Assembly: GCF_000936425.1 (NCBI RefSeq)
Contig: NZ_AVFK01000035.1
Coordinates: forward strand, 1 to 64,000
DNA: 64,000 bases
Reading direction: 5' to 3'
Source: Skermanella aerolata KACC 11604
GTDB lineage: Bacteria; Pseudomonadota; Alphaproteobacteria; Azospirillales; Azospirillaceae
Each line of letters starts with the position of its first letter. The stretch's first letter is position 1. Position numbers and translations under genes: made by a program. Positions 54,377-64,000 of the stretch are shown piece by piece. The notes beneath the pieces are model-generated. The model made no database searches. It saw only the letters and a program-made list of their open reading frames with translations, and had not been told where the DNA came from.

Positions 54377-55252
54377 TCAGTGAGCCTTCTTCTTCCGGTC
54401 CATCAGTTGCCAGATCAGCGGCGTGATGATGAGCTGCATGGCCAGCGCCATCTTGCCGCCGGGGCAGACGATGGTGTTGGGACGCGACATGAAGCTGTCC
54501 TTCAGCATCGACAGCAGGTACGGAAAGTCGATGCCGCGCGGGTTGCGGAAGCGGATGATCAGCATGCTCTCATCAGCGCTCGGGATATCGCGGGCGATGA
54601 AGGGGTTGGACGTGTCCACGGTCGGCACCCGCTGGAAATTGATGTCGGTCAGCGAGAACTGCGGGACGATGTAGTTCACGTAGTCGGGCATCCGGCGCAG
54701 GATGGTATCGACGATCGCTTCCTGGCTGTGGCCGCGAGAGATCCTGTCGCGGTGGAGCTTCTGTATCCACTCCAGGTTGATGATCGGAACGACGCCGATC
54801 AGCAAATCAGCATGTCGCGCTGCATCGACGTTGCCGGTCTTCACCGCCCCGTGCAGTCCTTCGTAGAACAGCAAGTCGGTCGGTTCCGGCAGGGGCTCCC
54901 ACGGCGTAAAGGTGCCGGGCTCCTGCTGGTAGGGTGCCGCTTCCTCCGCGTTGTGCAGGTACTTGCGGGTCGTGCCGGTCCCCGTCTCGCCGTAATGCTG
55001 GAAGAGCGCTTCAATCTCCTCGAACAGGTTGGCGTCGGGGCCGAAATGGCTGAAGCTCGCCAGCCCCTGCTGCTGAGCCTCCGCCAGCCGGGTCCGCATC
55101 TCGGCTCGGTCGTAGCGGTGATAGGCGTCGCCTTCGATGATCGCGGCCGAGATCTGCTCGCGCCGGAAGATCTGCTGGAAGGTGTGGCGGACGGTCGTGG
55201 TGCCGGCGCCGGACGATCCGGTGATGGCGACGATGGGATGCTTGACGGACAT
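54377..55252 (-). CDS. cbbP: Phosphoribulokinase
   Basis: 291 residues, the bacterial class I enzyme. It makes ribulose 1,5-bisphosphate, one of two steps unique to the cycle. P-loop [10 protein letters not shown] (about residues 12-21), [10 protein letters not shown] with catalytic Asp/His, and YEGLHGA. GGAGGAG precedes the ATG; the gene starts 3 bp after the cbbF stop. Confidence 0.96.
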   Translation of the reverse strand: MSVKHPIVAITGSSGAGTTTVRHTFQQIFRREQISAAIIEGDAYHRYDRAEMRTRLAEAQQQGLASFSHFGPDANLFEEIEALFQHYGETGTGTTRKYLHNAEEAAPYQQEPGTFTPWEPLPEPTDLLFYEGLHGAVKTGNVDAARHADLLIGVVPIINLEWIQKLHRDRISRGHSQEAIVDTILRRMPDYVNYIVPQFSLTDINFQRVPTVDTSNPFIARDIPSADESMLIIRFRNPRGIDFPYLLSMLKDSFMSRPNTIVCPGGKMALAMQLIITPLIWQLMDRKKKAH

Positions 55253-55255
55253 GGA

Positions 55256-56350
55256 TCACACTCCTCCATGCGCGCCGGCCGGGACCCGGAACAGCGAGCG
55301 GGTGTTGAAAAGCGGCGCTTCGAAGACCTTGTCCTCGCCCTTGTCGTAGGCCTCGTGATAGCGGACGATCCGTTCGACCTCCGACTTCGAGCCCAGGATC
55401 AGCGGTACGCGCTGGTGAAGCTTCTCCGGCACGAGATCCAGGATGCGCTGGCGCCCGGTGGAAGCGACCCCACCCGCCTGCTCCAGGATCATCGCCATCG
55501 GGTTGGCCTCGTACAGAAGGCGGAGACGCCCGGCGCGCGAGGTGTCCCGCGTATCCCACGGATACATGAAGACGCCGCCCCGGATCAGGATGCGGTAGAC
55601 CTCCGCCACCAGCGATGCGATCCAGCGCATGTTGAAGTCCTTGCCGCGTGGTCCCGTGCTGCCCCGGATGCATTCATCGACGTAGCGCTGGACAGGCGGC
55701 TCCCAGAACCGCTCGTTGGAGACGTTGACGGCGAACTCGCCGCATTCCTCCGGCACCTTCATGTCGGGGTGGGTCAGGATGAAGTTGCCGATCTCAGGGT
55801 CGAGCGTGAAGCCGTTGACGCCGTCTCCCAGCGTCAGCACGATCATCGATGTCGGCCCATAGAGCGCGAAACCGGCGGCGACCTGCTCCGTACCCGGCTT
55901 CAGGAAGTCCGCTTCGACCGGATCGCCGCCGCCTTCCGGTGCCCGCAGGATCGAGAAGATGGTACCGACCGTGACGTTGACGTCGATGTTGGACGACCCG
56001 TCCAGCGGGTCGAAAGACAGCAGGTAGCGGCCCTTCCGGTGCGGCGGCGGGATCACGAAGACTTCGGGCAGTTCCTCCGACGCCATGCCGGCGACCTGGC
56101 CGCCCCAGGTACAGGTATCGAGCACGATCTCGTTGGCGGCTAGGTCGAGCGGCTTCTGCACCTCGTCATGGACGTTGGTGCCGGTTTCCGTCTGGTGTTG
56201 CTGGAGCGATCCGCGCGAGACCATGACCGAGATCAGCTTGCAGGCGGTCTGCACATCGTTCAGCAGGGCAGTCAATTCCGTGTCCGGACCGCCGCGCCGG
56301 CGCTGGTCCTCGATGATGAACTTCGCGAACGTCATGCTGCGATGCGGCAT
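55256..56350 (-). CDS. cbbF: Fructose-1,6-bisphosphatase class I
   Basis: 364 residues. The Mg-site DPLDGSSNIDVNVTVGTIFSI (residue range about 120-140) and the C-terminal GGVAS/TGRQRILD segments fit class I FBPase; in bacteria with the cycle it often also acts on sedoheptulose 1,7-bisphosphate. A GGGAGAGG site precedes the ATG. It is between cbbX and cbbP. Confidence 0.95.
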   Translation of the reverse strand: MPHRSMTFAKFIIEDQRRRGGPDTELTALLNDVQTACKLISVMVSRGSLQQHQTETGTNVHDEVQKPLDLAANEIVLDTCTWGGQVAGMASEELPEVFVIPPPHRKGRYLLSFDPLDGSSNIDVNVTVGTIFSILRAPEGGGDPVEADFLKPGTEQVAAGFALYGPTSMIVLTLGDGVNGFTLDPEIGNFILTHPDMKVPEECGEFAVNVSNERFWEPPVQRYVDECIRGSTGPRGKDFNMRWIASLVAEVYRILIRGGVFMYPWDTRDTSRAGRLRLLYEANPMAMILEQAGGVASTGRQRILDLVPEKLHQRVPLILGSKSEVERIVRYHEAYDKGEDKVFEAPLFNTRSLFRVPAGAHGGV

Positions 56351-56437
56351 TGGTCCTCTCCCTAGTCCTCGTTGTTATTCTTTATTGTTTGCTTTTCTAT
56401 GTAACGGGTTTTGTAACTTTTTTCGCTTGGCGGACAC

Positions 56438-57358
56438 TTACTGGGTAAAGACTCGGCTGGCGCGGATATCGGCTTCCTCGATGGTCTGAAGCATGTCGGC
56501 ATTCAGCACGCCGCCCTGGGCGAACAGCCGGTTGGCCTGACGTAGCCGGGCACGGTCGAGGGCGTTGCGGATCGACCGGGCATTGGCAAAGCGCGGCTGG
56601 TCCATCCGAAGGTCGATGTATTCCTGCATCGCCTGACGCGCCCCAATCGACAGCCGGTAGTGCAGGCCCGAGACCATGGTGTCGGCGATGTTCAGCAGCT
56701 CGTCCGACCGGAAATCCGGGAAATCGACATGGTGCGCGATGCGCGATCCCATGCCCGGATTGCTGGAGAAGAAGGTTTCCAGCCGGTCCTTGTAGCCCGC
56801 CAGGATCACGACCAGATCGGCGCGGTGGTCCTCCATGACCTGAAGCAGGATCTCGATCGCCTCCTGTCCGTAGTCGCGCTCGTTCTCCGGGCGGTACAGG
56901 TAGTAGGCCTCGTCGATGAACAGCACGCCGCCCATCGCCTTCTTCAGCGCTTCCTTGGTCTTGGGTGCTGTGTGCCCGATATACTGGCCGACCAGATCGT
57001 CGCGGGTCACCGACACCACATGGTCACGCCGGATATAGCCGAGCCGGTGCAGGATGCCGGCCATGCGCCGCGCCACCGTCGTCTTGCCGGTGCCGGGATT
57101 GCCGGTGAAACTCATGTGCAGCGACGGCGCATCGGTCGATAGGCCAAGCTGGCGGCGCGCCTGATCGATCAGCAGCAGCGCCGCGATCTCGCGGATACGG
57201 CTCTTGACCGGGACCAGCCCGACCAGCTCGCGGTCGAGCTGGTCCAGGATCTCGCCGATGTTCGACGCGGCGTAGAGCTCGTCGAGATCGACCGATGTCT
57301 TCGCCGGTTGCGTTTCGGGCGCCTGCGTTGCCGGCGGATGTGTCAATAAGCTGCTCAT
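56438..57358 (-). CDS. cbbX: Red-type RuBisCO activase CbbX (AAA+)
   Basis: 306 residues. Walker [14 protein letters not shown], Walker [12 protein letters not shown], and the pore-loop region [13 protein letters not shown] are present. The hexamer pulls the C-terminal tail of red-type RuBisCO large subunits to release sugar-phosphate inhibitors. It overlaps the rpe stop by 4 bp, so it is made together with the enzyme genes. Confidence 0.96.
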   Translation of the reverse strand: MSSLLTHPPATQAPETQPAKTSVDLDELYAASNIGEILDQLDRELVGLVPVKSRIREIAALLLIDQARRQLGLSTDAPSLHMSFTGNPGTGKTTVARRMAGILHRLGYIRRDHVVSVTRDDLVGQYIGHTAPKTKEALKKAMGGVLFIDEAYYLYRPENERDYGQEAIEILLQVMEDHRADLVVILAGYKDRLETFFSSNPGMGSRIAHHVDFPDFRSDELLNIADTMVSGLHYRLSIGARQAMQEYIDLRMDQPRFANARSIRNALDRARLRQANRLFAQGGVLNADMLQTIEEADIRASRVFTQ

Positions 57359-58059
57359 GCCGCCCTCCGCAGCGGTTCTAGTTGGCCGCGCAGCGCCGCC
57401 ACGACGTCGCGGTAGGAGCCGTCGGCGCCACGAGCGCCGAAGATCGCCGAACCGGCGACGAAGGTGTCGGCCCCAGCCTCCGCGATGGCGCGGATGTTAT
57501 CGACCTTGACGCCGCCATCGACCTCCAGCCAGATCGGCTGGCCGCCGCGCGCTACGTGGCGGTCGATCCGCTGACGGATATCGGCGATCTTGACCAGCGC
57601 TTCCCCGATGAACTTCTGCCCGCCGAAGCCGGGATTGACCGACATGACCAGGATCAGGTCCAGCTTGTCCATCACGTGGTCGAGGTAGTGGAGCGGGGTA
57701 GCGGGGTTGAACACCAGCCCCGCCTTGCAGCCGTTATCCCGGATCAGCGACAGCGTGCGGTCGATATGCTCCGACGCTTCCGGGTGGAACGAGATGATGT
57801 CGGCGCCCGCCTTGGCGAACATCGGCACGATCGCATCGACCGGCTTGACCATCAGGTGGACGTCGATCGGCGCCTTGGTCCGGGGCCGGATCGCTTCGCA
57901 CACGACCGGCCCGATGGTCAGGTTGGGGACGTAATGGTTGTCCATCACGTCGAAGTGGATCACGTCGGCGCCGGCGGCGATGACGTTCTCGACCTCTTCG
58001 CCCAGCCGGGCGAAATCGGCCGACAGGATGCTGGGAGCGATCCGGAACGTGCTGGTCAT
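57355..58059 (-). CDS. cbbE: Ribulose-phosphate 3-epimerase
   Basis: 234 residues. TIM barrel converting xylulose 5-phosphate to ribulose 5-phosphate. Family motifs [28 protein letters not shown] (metal His/Asp) and [10 protein letters not shown] are intact. The ATG at 58059 was chosen over a TTG at 58083 that overlaps rbcS. It is placed between the RuBisCO genes and cbbX. Confidence 0.94.
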   Translation of the reverse strand: MTSTFRIAPSILSADFARLGEEVENVIAAGADVIHFDVMDNHYVPNLTIGPVVCEAIRPRTKAPIDVHLMVKPVDAIVPMFAKAGADIISFHPEASEHIDRTLSLIRDNGCKAGLVFNPATPLHYLDHVMDKLDLILVMSVNPGFGGQKFIGEALVKIADIRQRIDRHVARGGQPIWLEVDGGVKVDNIRAIAEAGADTFVAGSAIFGARGADGSYRDVVAALRGQLEPLRRAA

Positions 58060-58079
58060 GCTGTCACCTGTCCCCCGCC

Positions 58080-58496
58080 TCAATACCGCGCGCCGGTCGG
58101 CTTCTCGGTCGCGTAGCTGCGGATCGTGTAGTTGACGTTACGGCCCGGACCTTCGGCTCGCACCAGCTCGAAGCCGTCCTCGGCGGAAGGGCGATTGATC
58201 AGGAAGGACATCCGGATCGTCTCGAATCCGCGGTTGCTGTCGAACGCCAGAACCTTGATGTACTTGTTCTTGTTGGCCTTGCGGCAGGCGTTGACTTCCA
58301 TCATCACGCCGGCGGCGTCAGCGATGTCGAACATCGGCTGACCCCACATGTCCCAGTACGTATTCCGGGGATGCGGATCGTCGGTCGATTCGACCGCGAC
58401 GGCCCAGCCCTGGCTGAGCGCGTAGGTGATCTGCTTGGTGATTTCCTCGTCCGTCAGGTCGGGGAGGAAGGAGAACTGACCTTGGGTCAGGCGCAT
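58080..58496 (-). CDS. cbbS: RuBisCO small subunit, red type
   Basis: 138 residues. Begins [18 protein letters not shown], typical of form IC/ID small subunits, and has the C-terminal extension ([18 protein letters not shown]) that forms the red-type beta-hairpin in the solvent channel. AAGGA lies 8 bases upstream. It follows cbbL after an unusually long 200-bp gap. Confidence 0.96.
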   Translation of the reverse strand: MRLTQGQFSFLPDLTDEEITKQITYALSQGWAVAVESTDDPHPRNTYWDMWGQPMFDIADAAGVMMEVNACRKANKNKYIKVLAFDSNRGFETIRMSFLINRPSAEDGFELVRAEGPGRNVNYTIRSYATEKPTGARY

Positions 58497-58696
58497 GGCG
58501 AAAATCCTTGTGGTCTCTGGCAGGGGAGCCTTCCCCCGGCCTTGCCTCGACCCCAGGGGACAAGGGAGGACAACCGGGGATCATCGCCCTCCGGGGGGAA
58601 CCGGGAGAGGGCATGGGGGCCAGGGGAAGGCATCGGTCGCCGGCGCTTCATCGAGCAGCCGGCATTATCCTGCGTATGGTTATCGGAACAGGGCGA
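58497..58696 (-). other. 200-bp cbbL-cbbS intergenic region, GC-rich and structured
   Basis: No open frame of note. The segment 58535-58600 has many G- and C-runs and can form imperfect stems, for example CCCCGG near 58534 with CCGGGG near 58575. It may reduce read-through or protect the upstream mRNA so that subunit levels differ. Confidence 0.4.
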
Positions 58697-60305
<1,609 letters not shown>

Positions 60306-60347
60306 GGAATCCCTTGTGAATAAGCGACCCCTGATCGCAGGTGCGAG

Positions 60348-61292
60348 ATGACCCTCCGCCACTCCACGATCCGGCAGCTTCAGGTCTTCGTCGAAGCCGC
60401 CGAAACCTTGTCCTTCGCCCGCGTCGCCGAACGCCTCGGCCTGACGCCGGCCGCAGTGTCGTTCCAGATCAAGCAGATCGAAGGTCTGTGCGGCTTCGCC
60501 CTGTTCGAGCGGGTTGGCCGCCGCGTCGTCCTGACGGAGGCCGGCGCCGCCCTGGTGGAATACGCCGCCGTCGTCCTGAAGGCGCTGAGCGACGCCGACG
60601 AGCGCCTGCGAGAACTGAAGGGCCTGAGCGGCGGTCATGCCAGGATCGGGCTGGTCAGCACCGCCAAATACATCATGCCGCTGATGCTGGCCCGTTTTCA
60701 GGCGACTTACCCGCGCATCGCCATCCATCTCCAGGAAGGCAACCGCCGCGACATCATCGCGGCCCTCCTGAAGGGCGATATCGACATCGCCGTCATGGGC
60801 AAGCCGCCGGCGGACGCCGACGTTGCCGCCGAACCCTTCGCACCCCATCCCTCCGTCCTGATCGCACCTCCGAACCATCCTTTGGCGGGCGGCGGCTCCA
60901 TACCGTTGAAAGCCCTGTCCGAAGAACGCTTCATCGTCCGCGAAGACGGCTCCGGCACCCGCGCCCTGATGGAGAAATTCTTTGAAGGCGGCGGCTTCTC
61001 ACCCCGGATCGTCCTGACCTCCAGCAGTAACGAGACGATCAAGCAAGCCGTGATGGCCGGCATGGGCGTGGCCCTGATCTCCCGTCACACCATCCAGCTC
61101 GAACTGCGCATGGGTCTTTTGACCACCCTGCCGGTCGAAGGCCTGCCCCTGATGCGCTCCTGGTTCGTGGCAAACCGCCGCCACATGCCCCTGCTCCCCG
61201 TCCACACCCAACTGCGGCGGTTTTTGCTGGCGGAGGGCAAGTCGCTGATCGACGGGATAGAGCGCGACTACGGCGCCGTGGAGCGGCGGTGA
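60348..61292 (+). CDS. cbbR: LysR-type regulator CbbR
   Basis: 314 residues. Winged helix at the N-terminus (RQLQVFVEAAETLSFARVAE, LTPAAVSFQIKQIE) and a periplasmic-binding-like effector domain (about 90-300). Divergent from cbbL, the classic arrangement. CbbR proteins activate Calvin-cycle genes in response to metabolites such as RuBP or NADPH. No further cbb gene lies on this side. Confidence 0.94.
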   Translation: MTLRHSTIRQLQVFVEAAETLSFARVAERLGLTPAAVSFQIKQIEGLCGFALFERVGRRVVLTEAGAALVEYAAVVLKALSDADERLRELKGLSGGHARIGLVSTAKYIMPLMLARFQATYPRIAIHLQEGNRRDIIAALLKGDIDIAVMGKPPADADVAAEPFAPHPSVLIAPPNHPLAGGGSIPLKALSEERFIVREDGSGTRALMEKFFEGGGFSPRIVLTSSSNETIKQAVMAGMGVALISRHTIQLELRMGLLTTLPVEGLPLMRSWFVANRRHMPLLPVHTQLRRFLLAEGKSLIDGIERDYGAVERR

Positions 61293-61345
61293 GTTTTTAG
61301 CGAAGAGGAAGTTGTTTGAGGGAATTCATGCTCAACAACCGGAAT

Positions 61346-61451
61346 GAACACGGATGGACACGGAACTGAATTGCGCCCATGCCTGCCGTGAAGCAGGATC
61401 TGTCATCGCTATCCGTGTTTATCCGTGGGAAATCTGTGTCCATCCGTGTTC
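61346..61451. repeat. Inverted repeat with CACGGAT units
   Basis: GAACACGGATGGACACGGA (61346-61364) recurs inverted at 61433-61451 with one mismatch, and two further ATCCGTG units lie at 61411-61427. Between them, CCTGC...GCAGG makes a small hairpin. I recall similar ATCCGTGT-type repeats from many unrelated genomes, but their role is unknown to me. The 200-bp stretch has no gene. Confidence 0.75.
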
Positions 61452-61495
61452 CTGTCTAGAAAACAAACAGGCAATTGCTACGAAGGCTGAAGGCG

Positions 61496-61681
61496 ATGAC
61501 TTATGTGATTTGTGAGGCTAGAACGCGAAAAGACCATCTCAATGCCTTACGGGCGATGATCGACGAGGCTGAAGCCAGCGGCATCAGTCCGCGTAGCGTT
61601 GACGAGGTTTTCGCGGAGGCACGAACGATCGCGAGAAGCCACGGCTTAATGAGAGTGCGAGAAGATAAAAGTTCACTTTAA
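61496..61681 (+). CDS. Small protein of unknown function
   Basis: 61 residues from the ATG at 61496, with GAAGG upstream. Helical, with a C-terminal SPRSVDEVFAEARTIARSHG that recalls the end of small antitoxins of the ParD type, but no toxin gene follows. It lies in an AT-richer pocket and faces another small frame. Confidence 0.4.
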   Translation: MTYVICEARTRKDHLNALRAMIDEAEASGISPRSVDEVFAEARTIARSHGLMRVREDKSSL

Positions 61682-61694
61682 AGAGCACCAATGC

Positions 61695-61907
61695 TCACTC
61701 AGCGATAATTCTCTCAAGAAGATTTCCAACAACTTCGAGATTATCCGGAATGAACGGCTCCTGGGACACTAACTCCTCCAAATCTTCTGGCATGCGAATG
61801 CCGCTATCGAGGTTGATTGTCTCACCGCTGTAGAGTGGGCCGTTCATGCGCTTGACCGATTTGGCACGCTCTATATGATCGTTTGCTATCAAAGCAAGAT
61901 TGGGCAT
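61695..61907 (-). CDS. Small protein of unknown function
   Basis: 70 residues, acidic, no recognised domain, weak ribosome site. Convergent with the 61-residue frame 13 bp away. Base composition is more AT-rich than the neighbouring operons, which may mean acquired DNA. The prediction is tentative. Confidence 0.35.
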   Translation of the reverse strand: MPNLALIANDHIERAKSVKRMNGPLYSGETINLDSGIRMPEDLEELVSQEPFIPDNLEVVGNLLERIIAE

Positions 61908-62055
61908 GATCTACTTTTTTCTCAGGTGTCAGCATAAAGGTTCACAGATTGCGAATGAAGAAGCATTTTAGCAGATTGTATATTTAAGCGCCGAGTTAGT
62001 TGAGTATTTCGATTTGGTCAATTTCTAACAGCATGTTACGACACAAACCGATGAT

Positions 62056-62088
62056 GCGGACCGGGGGTCGAAACCCTCCCGTCCGCCA
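62056..62088 (+). other. tRNA 3'-end-like hairpin
   Basis: GGGGG-TCGAAAC-CCTCC (62063-62079) resembles a T-arm with 7-nt loop, and CGTCCGCCA (62080-62088) resembles an acceptor 3' strand with CCA, as in tRNA-Ser. No matching 5' half is present. It also forms a longer stem, GCGGAC with GTCCGC. It could be the remnant of an attachment site or simply a hairpin. Confidence 0.35.
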
Positions 62089-62117
62089 AAGAAAAGCAAG
62101 CCGGAGGGAATGACACC

Positions 62118-63290
62118 ATGCGGAAATCAGCCGCCATCGTGGGCTGGGCTCACACCGCGTTCGGGAAATCCGAGGCTCCCGATGTCGAAAGCCTGATCGC
62201 TGAGGTCGCGGGGGCGGCGCTCGATCATGCCGGCGTCGATGCCGCCGATGTCGATGCAATCACCGTCGGCGTCTACAACAACGGGTTCTCGCGCCAGGGG
62301 TTCGAAGGGGCGCTGGTCGCGACAGGGCTGCCCGCCCTCGGCTACACGCCGTCCGTCCATGTCGAGAACGCCTGCGCCACGGGCTCGGCCGCCATCCATG
62401 CCGCACTTGATTTCGTCGAATGCGGCCGGGGCCGCATCGCCCTTGTCGTCGGGGCGGAGAAGATGACGGCGCTGCCGATCCCTGCCGTCTCCGACATCCT
62501 GCTGACCGCATGCTACCGCAACGAGGAGGCGGAGGTCGAAGGCGGCTTCGCCGGCATTTTCGGGCGCATCGCGCAGAACTATTTCCAGCGCTACGGCGAC
62601 CACAGTGCCGAACTAGCCCGAATCGCCGCCAAGAACCACCGCAACGGCGTCGAGAACCCCTATGCCCAGATGCGGAAGGACCTCGGCTTCGACTTCTGCA
62701 ACACGCCGTCCAACAAGAACCCGCTGGTCGCAGGTCCCCTCCGCCGCACCGACTGCTCGCTGGTGTCGGATGGCGCCGCAGCACTGGTGATCGCCGATGC
62801 CGAAACCGCCGCGACGCTCCAGCGCGCGATCGGTTTCCGTGCCCGCCGGCAGGTCAACGACATCCTGCCGCTGTCGCGCCGCGACCCGACCGCGTTCGAA
62901 GGCGCCCGCCGTGCTTGGGCCAAGGCCCGCGAAGATGCCGGCGTCACGCTCGACGATCTCGATCTGGTCGAGACCCATGACTGCTTCACCATCGCCGAGA
63001 TGATCGAGTACGAGGCCATGGGCCTTGCCGAACCCGGTCAGGGCTGGAAAGTGGCCGCCGAGGGCATTACCGAGAAGAACGGCCGCCTGCCGGTCAATCC
63101 TTCCGGCGGCCTGAAGGCCAAAGGGCATCCGATCGGTGCCACCGGCGTTTCGATGCACGTCATGGCCGCCCTCCAGCTCATGAACGAAGCCGGCGGCATG
63201 CAGATCCCCAACTCCCAGCTTGCGGGCGTCTTCAACATGGGCGGCGCCGCCGTCGCCAACTACGTCTCCATCCTGGAGCGCGTCAAGTGA
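62118..63290 (+). CDS. Thiolase-family acyl-CoA acetyltransferase (SCP-x type)
   Basis: 390 residues. Nucleophile Cys in VENACATGSAA (about residue 86), HDCFT (about 295) and the C-terminal GGLKAKGHPIGATG with catalytic His. This is the SCP-x/acetyl-CoA acetyltransferase subfamily without a separate second Cys. It ends in a 4-bp overlap (GTGA) with an acyl-CoA synthetase gene, so both probably act in one acyl-CoA pathway of unknown substrate. Confidence 0.88.
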   Translation: MRKSAAIVGWAHTAFGKSEAPDVESLIAEVAGAALDHAGVDAADVDAITVGVYNNGFSRQGFEGALVATGLPALGYTPSVHVENACATGSAAIHAALDFVECGRGRIALVVGAEKMTALPIPAVSDILLTACYRNEEAEVEGGFAGIFGRIAQNYFQRYGDHSAELARIAAKNHRNGVENPYAQMRKDLGFDFCNTPSNKNPLVAGPLRRTDCSLVSDGAAALVIADAETAATLQRAIGFRARRQVNDILPLSRRDPTAFEGARRAWAKAREDAGVTLDDLDLVETHDCFTIAEMIEYEAMGLAEPGQGWKVAAEGITEKNGRLPVNPSGGLKAKGHPIGATGVSMHVMAALQLMNEAGGMQIPNSQLAGVFNMGGAAVANYVSILERVK

Positions 63291-64000
63291 ACGGGCTGCC
63301 TGTCACCCGGCGGGTCATGAACCTGTCGCATTTCCTGACCCGCAACGCCCGCCGTCTTCCCAACCATCCGGGCCTGATCTGGGGCGAGCGGATCTGGACA
63401 TGGGCGGAGATGGAGGCCCGCGTCACCGCCATGGCGGCGGCGCTGGCCGCCAGGGGCGCCGCCAAGGGCGATCGCATCCTCGTGCATTCGAAGAACTGCA
63501 ACGAGATGTTCGAGTCCATGTTCGCCGCGTTCCGGCTTGGCGCCGTCTGGGTCCCGACCAATTTCCGCCTGCTGCCGGACGAGGTCGCGACTCTCGCCCA
63601 GGATTCCGGCGCCAAGATTTTCCTGTGTCACGCCGATTTCCCGGACCATGCCGCCACCGTTCGGAAAGCAACATCGGACATCGACGTCATCAGCCTTGGC
63701 GGCGGGGCGGCCGGTTTCGGCAATGCCGATATCGACACCCTGATCGAAGCCCACAAGGGCGCCCAAGCGTCCGCAGTGGCGGTCGAGCACGACGATCCCT
63801 GCTGGTTCTTCTTCACCTCCGGCACGACGGGACGCTCCAAGGCGGCCGTGCTGACGCATGGGCAGATGGCGTTCGTCGTCAACAACCACCTGTGCGACCT
63901 CGTCCCGGCGACGACGGAGGAGGACGCCTCCCTGGTGGTGGCTCCCCTGTCGCACGGGGCCGGCATCCACCAGCTCAACGTCGTGGCGCGCGGAGCGCCG
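63287..64000 (+). CDS. Acyl-CoA synthetase (AMP-binding), partial at the window end
   Basis: The first 238 codons are in the window and no stop is reached. The adenylate-forming signature FFTSGTTGRSKAAVLTHGQ (about residues 174-192) and an N-terminal ANL fold (LSHFLTRNARRLPNHPGLIWGE, GAVWVPTNFRLLPDEV) are present. The GTG at 63287 overlaps the thiolase stop; an ATG at 63317 is the alternative. It would activate a carboxylic acid to the CoA ester for the thiolase. Confidence 0.88.
   Translation, partial: MNGLPVTRRVMNLSHFLTRNARRLPNHPGLIWGERIWTWAEMEARVTAMAAALAARGAAKGDRILVHSKNCNEMFESMFAAFRLGAVWVPTNFRLLPDEVATLAQDSGAKIFLCHADFPDHAATVRKATSDIDVISLGGGAAGFGNADIDTLIEAHKGAQASAVAVEHDDPCWFFFTSGTTGRSKAAVLTHGQMAFVVNNHLCDLVPATTEEDASLVVAPLSHGAGIHQLNVVARGAP

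Noticed and set aside
62041-62090. A complete tRNA gene
   Set aside because: Only a T-arm and acceptor-like 3' strand are visible; no D-arm or anticodon arm lies upstream, so it is reported as a resemblance only.

Overview
The window is GC-rich chromosomal DNA, densely packed with genes. It looks like an alphaproteobacterium of the Rhodospirillales/Azospirillales type, and Skermanella or a relative would fit. The evidence is the gene families themselves: a red-type (form IC) RuBisCO operon with the CbbX activase, BetIBA with a free-standing choline sulfatase, an alphaproteobacterial ChoX, and thrB next to rnhA. The genus is a guess from gene content, not a measurement. No rRNA gene, intact tRNA gene, CRISPR array, IS element or prophage was seen.

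Layout. 0-3.1 kb: copC-copD (copper), then purU and an amino-acid-kinase-like protein on the opposite strand. 3.2-13.2 kb: an osmoprotectant/choline-O-sulfate island made of choX, betI, betB, betA, two GlxA/AraC-type regulators, betC and a second choX, with three BetI-like operators. 13.2-20.2 kb: a nested palindromic repeat, a response regulator and a Cache-PAS histidine kinase, a DUF4142 protein, a secreted esterase, an AspT-type transporter and a peptidoglycan-binding protein. 20.3-24.4 kb: a TRAP transporter (SBP, small and large permease) followed by a porin. 24.4-29.5 kb: rnhA and thrB, an inserted-looking stretch (MqsRA-like toxin-antitoxin, GNAT, membrane-anchored sigma region 1.1 protein), then ispH. 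29.6-33.9 kb: a lipoprotein and a 1157-residue flavin/iron-sulfur oxidoreductase fusion, ended by a second nested palindrome. 33.9-36.5 kb: a GntR regulator divergent from an SDR dehydrogenase and a beta-keto acid cleavage enzyme. 36.5-40.1 kb: an RlpA-like protein, a LysE exporter, an Rrf2 regulator and an SLC13 permease. 40.3-44.0 kb: a tauABCD-like operon. 44.0-47.1 kb: a RelE/HTH toxin-antitoxin pair, an unknown protein, and metY. 47.2-51.1 kb: a DUF411 metal-binding protein, cysE, and the Cu(I) exporter copA with a CueR-type promoter. 51.2-61.3 kb: the Calvin-cycle operon cbbL-cbbS-cbbE(rpe)-cbbX-cbbF-cbbP-cbbT-cbbA, divergent from cbbR. 61.3-62.1 kb: an AT-richer pocket with repeats, two small unknown ORFs and a hairpin resembling a tRNA 3' end. 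62.1-64 kb: a thiolase and the start of an acyl-CoA synthetase.

How the genes may work together. Choline-O-sulfate is split by BetC into choline and sulfate; choline is oxidised by BetA and BetB to glycine betaine under BetI control. Two choline-type binding proteins are present but no permease or ATPase partner lies nearby. A sulfur theme recurs: choline sulfatase, the tauABCD-like sulfonate system, metY, cysE, and an Rrf2 regulator beside an SLC13 anion transporter. Copper handling is split into copCD, the DUF411 protein and copA. The cbb cluster carries the autotrophy-specific steps of the Calvin cycle (carboxylase, phosphoribulokinase) plus bisphosphatase, transketolase, aldolase and epimerase, but not phosphoglycerate kinase or GAPDH.
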